64,000 nucleotides of DNA. Source: Oxytricha trifallax. Lineage: Eukaryota; Ciliophora; Spirotrichea; Sporadotrichida; Oxytrichidae. Positions within the stretch are counted from its first letter, which is position 1, and each line of letters opens with the position of its first letter. The stretch covers positions 1-64,000 of the forward strand of contig ARYC01002631.1 in NCBI GenBank assembly GCA_000711775.1, given 5' to 3'. The notes under the pieces were generated by a model, which had not been told where the DNA came from, did no database searches, and worked only from the letters and a program-made list of their open reading frames with translations. Below are positions 58,174-64,000 of the stretch, piece by piece. The position numbers and the translations under genes are program-made.

Positions 58174-58449
58174 TTAGTACACTTTCGGCATTTTCAGAAT
58201 TTGAATATTGCAAACGAAAACGCATTTTTCATACAAGGGGAACCAACCAAGGGCACCAATCAATTCAGCAGGCTCGATCTCAGGGAGGTGGAATCCCCGA
58301 CTCAGACAAGTGTCCCAGGAGCCGAGATAAGTTAGCATCTTGTTTTCCCAGGCCACCCCATCCAATTTACCCAAGGGACTTTCACATCTCCCGATCGTAG
58401 GGATAGTTCTGATGACTATATTCTCAAAAGTAAGTTGCATTGCCTGCAT
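58174..58449 (-). CDS. Coding-like GC-rich segment, unrecognised
   Basis: Minus-strand frame from ATG 58,449: MQAMQLTFENIVIRTIPTIG, RCESPLGKLDGVAWENKMLT, YLGSWDTCLSRGFHLPEIEP, AELIGALGWFPLYEKCVFVC. GC-rich island of about 220 bases, no TGA. The frame runs toward the EF-hand segment but is not in phase with it. Probably a macronuclear-destined segment, either the upstream part of the EF-hand gene or of another gene; an alternative plus frame is open too. Confidence 0.5.
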   Translation of the reverse strand: MQAMQLTFENIVIRTIPTIGRCESPLGKLDGVAWENKMLTYLGSWDTCLSRGFHLPEIEPAELIGALGWFPLYEKCVFVCNIQILKMPKVY

Positions 58450-58459
58450 TTAGAGAAAA

Positions 58460-58900
58460 TTTGAATATTCAAGTAAACGATTATTAATAATCATATTCTT
58501 AGATTTGTTATAATAATATTTTAAAAACTCATTATGTTAACGAGCAAAGTCTAAATTTATTTTTTAGACATAGCTCGTACAAATTAATTATCTTTAATTT
58601 TATATTATATAAACTTTCATTTTTAAATACTTTTTAATTGTTTTTAGTATATTATTTTTAATCCAATTATCATTGTTCATTTTATCTACTTTATTATTTA
58701 TTGGTTAAATTTCGTATGAGTTATTTATTAAGTTTAGTCATTAAAGATTAAAGTAGTTTTTAGAAAATGATAGTTCATATTATAGTTTTTTTAGTTATTC
58801 CCTTATTCTTGAGTATATGGTATAAATGATTTTTATCACATTTAAAGTAAGTAAATAATATTTTTATATTCTTGATTATTTAATCATTCTTTGAAAATTG
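58460..58900. other. AT-rich spacer between coding segments
   Basis: About 440 bases of very AT-rich DNA with no feature; looks like an internally eliminated sequence between GC-rich segments. Confidence 0.6.
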
Positions 58901-58904
58901 TAAG

Positions 58905-59022
58905 TAATTTCTCTAATTCCTAATGGCGCTTCCTCTAGTGGCAGTGTGTCTTTCCTCGTAGCACTAGTGTGGTCGTCTTGGCACTTTCTCTTGTGATCAT
59001 TGATCTTTTCCTTGAATGTCAT
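58905..59022 (-). CDS. Short coding-like segment on the strand opposite the YHYH gene
   Basis: Minus frame MTFKEKINDHKRKCQDDHTS, ATRKDTLPLEEAPLGIREI, from ATG 59,022, GC-rich to about 58,915. Overlaps the first codons of the YHYH frame by a few bases. If real, the locus holds abutting segments in opposite orientation, as in scrambled germline genes. A plus frame through the same bases is also open. Confidence 0.4.
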
Positions 59023-59547
59023 AGAATTTCTACTCAGGAGGCACTGGATTCCCGGGGCACTCTGGCTCAAGCTCTAGTCTCGTCGGCATCTCGACCATTC
59101 CCATCCACTCTGTCACTCCAGGTTTTCTCTATGATGTCTTCGCCCAAACTGGGACAGGCTCCGATGCTAAGGGAATTGAAATTGATTAATGCTTAGGAAG
59201 AAGCTAATACAAGACTTTCTATCACTACTTCTGTTACAGTCCTTGCGTTTATACCAGCAGTATTAGTTCAAATCAAGTTACTACATCATGTGGGCCTAAA
59301 AACAATGCAAAAGGACGACTTGATATACGCCAAAACTATTCTTCCAACCACTCAAAGAGTCCCAAGTATCGTTGTTATAGCCAGAGAGGGCCATTTCATT
59401 GTTGGACCATTCAAGGCCACTGGAGCTCTATGGTAGTCTTGCGATGTTGATGGTTGTAATGGTGTTACAGTAAATAGAAAATACGTTTATGCTTCCACCT
59501 TCCTCTTCCCATACACTGTGACCTGCCAGGGACCCTGGCACTTGTGA
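59016..59547 (+). CDS. YHYH-domain-type protein segment
   Basis: MSQNFYSGGTGFPGHSGSSS, then FLYDVFAQTGTGSDAKGIEI, DQCLGRSQYKTFYHYFCYSP and CVYTSSISSNQ; after one frame change near 59,300: VPSIVVIAREGHFIVGPFKA, TGALWQSCDVDGCNGVTVN and KYVYASTFLFPYTVTCQGP, TGA at 59,545. The order (D/E-I-D-x-CLG, YHYH-like FYHYF, SPCV, A-R-D/E-GH-x-I-x-GP, C-D-x-D-x-CNG, FPYTVxCxGP) is that of YHYH-domain proteins, usually secreted or surface proteins of unknown biochemical role. Normal signal peptide not found; it may lie on another segment. The frame change may be a segment join or decay. Confidence 0.78.
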
Positions 59548-59651
59548 TTGATGAATGGCAAATACACTGGGGATGACGAGGAATGCCCTTTTAAGTCTCA
59601 TCACTATGGGTTCGTAGGCTGAGGCAAAGGGGTTTCCATCTTTGGCAGTTG

Positions 59652-59857
59652 GGAATAAATTTAACTCAGATTAATTATAACACATTTTAATCAAACATTC
59701 CTATAAATTGGGTAGCTTGTTAATTATTGAAGGATGCCATATATATATATTAAGACATATGCGATTAAACGTAAAGCTACAAAATATTAATAATAATATC
59801 TAATTGATTTAAATTTGAATTAACTTTTAACAACCACCTTCTTCAAATACAAATTAA
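59652..59857. repeat. Hairpin mini-element, copy 2
   Basis: Edges GGAATAAATTTAACTCAGAT and ACCTTCTTCAAATACAAATT as in copy 1 (3392-3605). The central hairpin with (AT)n, TAAGACATATGCGATTAAAC and GTAAAGC, is the reverse complement of the centre of copy 1 (CTTTACGATTAATGCACTAA). Confidence 0.65.
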
Positions 59858-59876
59858 TCTTTATTAAGTATTAATT

Positions 59877-61440
59877 ATGAGAAAAGATTCATCTTCTTTA
59901 TCTTCAGCTTTTGACTCTATTCATGAAACTTCTAATAAAATCGAAAATCTAAACAGTAATCCTAACAGTTAAAATGATAAGACTAATTGTTCATAATATA
60001 GCACTATAGTATAGAAAAACGATGAAAGGTATTAAGAGTTCTACATTAATTGTAGGCTAGAAGCCTTAATAAATAAATAAATCAAACACTCTATATGAAT
60101 TTTAACTATTAAATTAAGTTAATACTGCAGTAAAACTTAAAAGACATCAAACGACTAATAATAGAAATCAGGGGAAATTTATTTAACTTAAGAAAAGTGG
60201 GATTTACAAGTGCCAAGTTTGTAGTTAAAACAACAATTTAAAAATTTACAATTTTATATCCCAGCTGTTTTTCCATATGAGTTCCCATGACTTCGAGATT
60301 TTAGAGAGATCAGGATACACTTAAATTGTAAGAGATAATTTTATTAACAAATTTAGGTCTTAAGATTAACAGAATGAATCTGATATTAAATTGATTAAAG
60401 AAAAACTAACCTTGATGGCATAAATAATGAGCATCTTAATTCTGAAGACTCTGACCTTTCATAGAGTCATTTAAGGCAACTTGAGTAAAATGAGGGTTCT
60501 AGTGTTCTTTACATAGACATCATTAAAGTCAAGCTAAAACAAACCATTAACTAGAAATATGAAAATGCAAGGTTGACCTTTGAAGCAAATCTTAACCATT
60601 TTATTAAACAATAAATTTAAGTAATTTTGGATTAATCACAAGAGCAATGAATCTAAATCTGGATTAGGGAAAATTCAAATTTTTAAAAGGAAGGAGGACT
60701 GACTGATTATAAGTTTGAGGAAAATATCCAAAACCTAAATCTTACTTCTAATTTATGGACAGTGTTTAAGTTCTTATCATACCAAATCAAATGGATGAAA
60801 AGGATAATTAAGATGAGTTAATAGCTATTTCATTTGATAGTGAAGCATTAAAAATTAAAAGGCTTAACTGGAACTTTTCACTAGGTTAGTATATTAGGTA
60901 AGAAAGTTTAGAATAAAATATTAAAATCGTCATTGCTGTAATAGATGGTGTTGCTTACCTTCTTAAAGAAGTAATAGTTCACAGATATTTATCAACAAAA
61001 ACATCTAAAGTATAAGATTAAGAGTATTTAAAAATATTTATTACAAATTACCATTACTCAACTTTCTTAAATGTCAATTTTGATGCTTCTTATATGCCAA
61101 TAACAATTTACAAAGATGAGAAATAATATGGAGACATTCGACAAAACATTTAATCTATACTAGTCATTCTAGCAGAAATTTTTGTTGGGAAAAAAAATTG
61201 TATAATTAAAAAACTAGAAAAGTTTTTTAAAAAATAATAACTAAAATTAGAGAAGGTAAATTATTGCCTAAATTTCAAAGGTTTATTTAGAATTATTTTG
61301 TAAACAAGTTCCACTATTTACCAAATTTATAGTGGTAAAATCATAAATATAGTAATCTAAATAGGATTGACTCAATTTATTTATTTAAAATTTTATAATT
61401 CCTCTATCAAAAATCCTAAGTTATACATGTTTTGTTTGTT
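59877..61440 (+). pseudogene. 57K-like zinc-finger/kinase gene of divergent TBE-like element B
   Basis: ATG 59,877: MRKDSSSLSSAFDSIHETSN, parallel to MDSSSLTSAFSQSS of copy A. Finger at about 60,210: YKCQVCSQNNNLKIYNFIS then FFHMSSHDFE (C-x2-C, H-x3-H). Linker LYIDIIKVKLKQTINQKYEN. Kinase-like part from 60,790: ISFDSEALKIKRLNWNFSLG, VIDGVAYLLKEVIVHRYLST (HRY-LSTKTSKV in place of HRDLKxxN), YMPITIYKDEKQYGDIRQNI, then SILVILAEIFVGKK (APE/helix F region). The catalytic Asp of HRD is Tyr, so a pseudokinase or decay. Two or three frame changes. Confidence 0.7.
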
Positions 61441-61617
61441 TTCTGGCCTGTTCAAAATATGATGGTTCATAATTTCAGTGTATCTATTTGCAATAGCACT
61501 ATCAATACCAGCTCCACCATACATGCTCATTTAATCCATTTAATTTCATGTTTATGCATTGCATTATATCTGATCATTCTCTAAATAGGATTCTAGTCTG
61601 AATAATCCTTGAACTCA

Positions 61618-61995
61618 TCACCTCACTTCATCTCCTCCTTGTGAATAGACAGTGTCTAGTCTGATATCTATGATTAAAATTAGCTATTCTAATGATAATA
61701 TGAGCTCAGCATCTAATTAATCTGTGAGTTATTGGCATTATAAACTTAACTCTTATCTTTCTTCTTCTATTTCAAATCCCATGTAAATTTCTAATGAAGA
61801 TATTGTCAGATATTAGCATCCAAGATTATACTCATTCTCAAAGTTAATTCTCAGTCTTTCTCTATGTTAATTAATTTCAGCTTTAGTTGTTTTTTGCTCT
61901 TCACATTTTCTCCTTTCTCTGATTTGAATTTCTGATCTTTTATTGTATTTTTCTTTGTCATCTAGCTCTACTCATTCTTTTATTTTTACCTTCAT
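61618..61995 (-). CDS. Coiled-coil ORF, one internal TGA
   Basis: ATG 61,995 to TGA 61,618, 126 codons, interrupted only by a TGA at codon 8. KEKYNKRSEIQIRERRKCEE, QKTTKAEINQHRERLRINFE, SSLEIYMGFEIEEERQELSL and DIRLDTVYSQGGDEVR. Charged, Glu/Lys/Arg/Gln-rich with heptad-like spacing, so a coiled coil. The true start may be after codon 8. It lies directly beside a dispersed-repeat copy. No family recognised. Confidence 0.45.
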
Positions 61996-62049
61996 GGTTA
62001 ATTAAATCAAATAGAATCTCTAAAAAATCCTTTTTTGAGAAGAAAGCCT

Positions 62050-62300
62050 GAAGACATGCTGAAGATGACTTGAGGCGGTAACTCTTACAAGAACACGGGA
62101 CACTGTGCTAAATGAGATTTGAATTGGAGAAATGATTAAAAATAGAAATGTTAACTGACTCCATTTTAATTATCAGAGTTGGAGTTAATTAATAATCTTT
62201 TATCTGAAAGTGTTTGAAATTAGTGGCTGTTAAGTATATAAATAATTTGAATAAGTTTTTTATTTTGTAATTTTCCCGAATCGAATGTATTTGCATAATT
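62050..62300 (+). repeat. Dispersed repeat, copy 2
   Basis: CATGCTGAAGATGACTTGAG, CGGGACACTGTGCTAAATGA, GATTTGAATTGGAGAAATGA, AGTTGGAGTTAATTAATAAT and CGAATCGAATGTATTTGCAT match the minus strand of 39,381-39,672 in order, with indels. So the two copies are inverted relative to each other. Confidence 0.8.
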
Positions 62301-63290
62301 CTACCTTAAGCTAGCAAATTCTCTTGAATATTTTGATAAGTTGGATTTTATCAATTGTCTATTAAAATCCTTCTCACAATCCACTACTTAAAATATGTTG
62401 TAAAGATGCCTTGTCTGATGTTATTTTAGCTATTAATTACAGTCGAATTATTAGGTAAAGTGATGCACTTATATAAGACTGCTTCAATATTCTAGCTTAT
62501 TATGCATAGTATATGAAAATATGTGTGTTTTGAATGTTTAATTACTCTTCACTATTTTTGGTATAATAATTTCCTAAGTAATTTTTCTATGACTTTTTTT
62601 AGTATTATTTTATAGTTACTGTGGATTCCTTCATTCTATTAAAATTAATGTAATTTTTTTGGTGATAATATGGTTGATTTTACTGCATTAATCATAATCT
62701 CTAGGCTGAGTCTCTACTGGTATTTTATATTTGCTAGAGTCTTATTAATCTTTACTAATACTATTTATGGAAATCTGGAAGCACCATAGATGAGTTTACT
62801 GATGCTGTAGTAAAGGAGTCTCGTTAGTTTTAAGAAATATTCATGTTTTTAGTTAAATTTATTAAACTAAATATGTTAAAATCCTTTTATATATTTTATA
62901 TTAAAGAGCTTAAAGAAAAGAATAATTATAGTATTTTCATACATTATTTTAAAATAATAATTTAATGCAAAAATAATTTTATTAAAATAAAATAATTTCA
63001 ATTAATCTCCTCATTAACTTAACAAAAATATATACTTGCTAAAAATAAAAAAAAGAAATAAAACCCGAGTATAATTTTTTGCAAATTCGGTGAATTATTA
63101 GCTAATTAAAATAAATAAGTTTTTACTAAGTTGTCTACAAACGATAAGCATCAAAAATAAATTATTTAAGAATAAAGATTCACAATTATATATCGTTAAA
63201 ATAATCAAACCCTGAGAGTAGAAAGACATTAGATGAGTGATAAATTAAATCAAATAATAATATTGTCTTCACATTTCACATCCAATTTTG
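62300..63290. other. AT-rich spacer, no gene recognised
   Basis: About 1 kb, no motif or repeat edge seen. Confidence 0.6.
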
Positions 63291-63302
63291 AGTGAAAAAA
63301 AA

Positions 63303-64000
63303 CAGTGTCTCCTTCAATATCTTCAACTTCCTTACACCCCAATCAGTTGAACTAGACCACCAGATGCTGTAGCTACACTTACGAGCCTGCCAAGCACATT
63401 CGCACATACTCTAGCCCTCCATTTTAGAATCGAGACTCAGATGCCCTCTCCACAATATAACCGTTATCCTGATATTCTTGGATGAGATTTACGATAAGGT
63501 CTCGGCCATCCAAAGAAAGGATGATCCCTCATACTAAAAACGATATGGATGATAGAAGAATTAAGCAACGCACTTAAGTGAGTAAGATAAACTATCCCAA
63601 CGATTTGCCCTTATAAAGGAGTTCGAGCATGAAGGAGTCGTATGATAAATATGGCAGAAGTATAGAGATGACGCACCCAAGGTCAGAGTTGGGGGCCGAA
63701 TTCAGTATTAATAAGCTAATAATAAATACATTTGGGTGTCAAAAGAGATACTACTGATGCACACAATCACTTCTTCAAGTTCAATCTTGAAAATTAATAA
63801 ATGCAAGAATGGAATTCTTACACACAAATTTCAACAATAACTATTGTAATCCTCTTGCAAGAATAATTGGAATGTCAAGCATGGAAGCATCTGATGATGG
63901 AGTTTTAGCTCTAATCCATTTGAAGATGCTAATTTTTATCGAGCTAACACTCCTATGCACTATATTTTGAGCAGAGGGATGATAGAAAGTTTCTTATTTT
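63303..64000 (+). CDS. Coding segment of an unrecognised gene, continues beyond window
   Basis: GC rises sharply at about 63,310. First frame: NIFNFLTPQSVELDHQMLQL, HLRACQAHSHILQPSILESR, FLDEIYDKVSAIQRKDDPSY, open to TGA 63,550. From about 63,540 the next frame reads KNDMDDRRIKQRTQVSKINY, PNDLPLQRSSSMKESYDKYG, RSIEMTHPRSELGAEFSINK to TGA 63,755. Then RIIGMSSMEAS and, after another frame change, WSFSSNPFEDANFYRANTPM, HYILSRGMIESFLF to the window end. Polar, Ser-rich, TAA/TAG used as Gln. Probably one macronuclear-destined gene with two frame changes (segment joins, indels or decay). No family recognised. Confidence 0.55.

Larger units (their letters stand above)
50360..61440. mobile_element. 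Divergent TBE-like element, copy B (interrupted)
   Basis: Transposase 5' part at 50,360-51,049, its 3' part at 56,050-56,340, 22K-like gene at 56,380-57,115 (minus) and zinc-finger/kinase gene at 59,877-61,440 (plus). A complete TBE lies inside the transposase gene. About 2.3 kb containing EF-hand and YHYH coding segments plus a hairpin element lies between the 22K-like and 57K-like genes, which in copy A are only about 0.5 kb apart. Outer ends are not recognised. Confidence 0.68.

Noticed and set aside
57966-58400. Plus-strand 144-codon ORF starting MLFILVYHICLVHRG
   Set aside because: Lies antisense to the EF-hand segment, whose three loops are unmistakable; a shadow frame.
1-64000. CRISPR arrays, bacterial operons, ribosome binding sites, rRNA or tRNA genes
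   Set aside because: No spaced direct-repeat array or RNA gene was recognised by eye, and the code, introns and TBEs mark eukaryotic ciliate DNA. A tRNA scan was not possible here.

Overview
The window is AT-rich germline (micronuclear) DNA of a spirotrich ciliate, most likely Oxytricha (Sterkiella) or a close relative. Four things show this. (1) Elements end in ciliate-telomere-like CAAAACCCCAAAACCC and are flanked by 3-bp ANT duplications; these are telomere-bearing elements (TBEs). (2) Clear proteins read through TAA and TAG as glutamine and stop only at TGA, so standard-code frames look broken. (3) Short GC-richer coding islands sit in AT-rich spacer, as macronuclear-destined segments (MDSs) do. 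(4) Many genes are fragmentary or decayed.

Layout. 1-3092: right part of one TBE (zinc-finger/kinase '57K', '22K', transposase). 3.1-3.9 kb: GC-rich island, small hairpin element, short ORF. 6.2-7.0 kb: near-perfect palindrome with a mirrored ORF pair. 7.14-11.6 kb: second TBE, sitting in one arm of another palindromic element. 13.7-16.3 kb: long decayed ORF. 17.0-17.6 kb: GC-rich island. 19.2-22.8 kb: old TBE relic. 24.4-28.3 kb: three unrecognised ORFs. 31.5 kb: GC island. 32.1-33.1 kb: inverted repeat whose two arms each encode a small signal-peptide protein. 34.3-36.6 kb: repeat-family copy, unknown gene, degenerate PRPP synthetase gene. 41.3-42.5 kb: non-coding TBE derivative. 42.6-50.2 kb: decayed ORFs and copy A of a divergent TBE-like family. 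50.4-61.4 kb: copy B of that family, split by a complete 5.0-kb TBE (51,050-56,049) and by somatic-gene segments (EF-hand and YHYH proteins). 61.6-62.3 kb: coiled-coil ORF and a repeat. 63.3-64 kb: GC-richer coding segment leaving the window.

How it fits together. All TBE and TBE-like copies share one plan: transposase and 22K genes convergent, 57K zinc-finger/kinase gene transcribed in the transposase direction. The most notable structures are the divergent TBE-like family, the TBE that splits its transposase gene, the mirrored gene pairs in palindromes, a foreign coding fragment inside a TBE kinase gene, and a dispersed repeat whose three copies each contain the same intron-like 40-mer. Because only TGA stops translation and the DNA is AT-rich, long open frames arise by chance; unrecognised ORFs are therefore given modest confidence.
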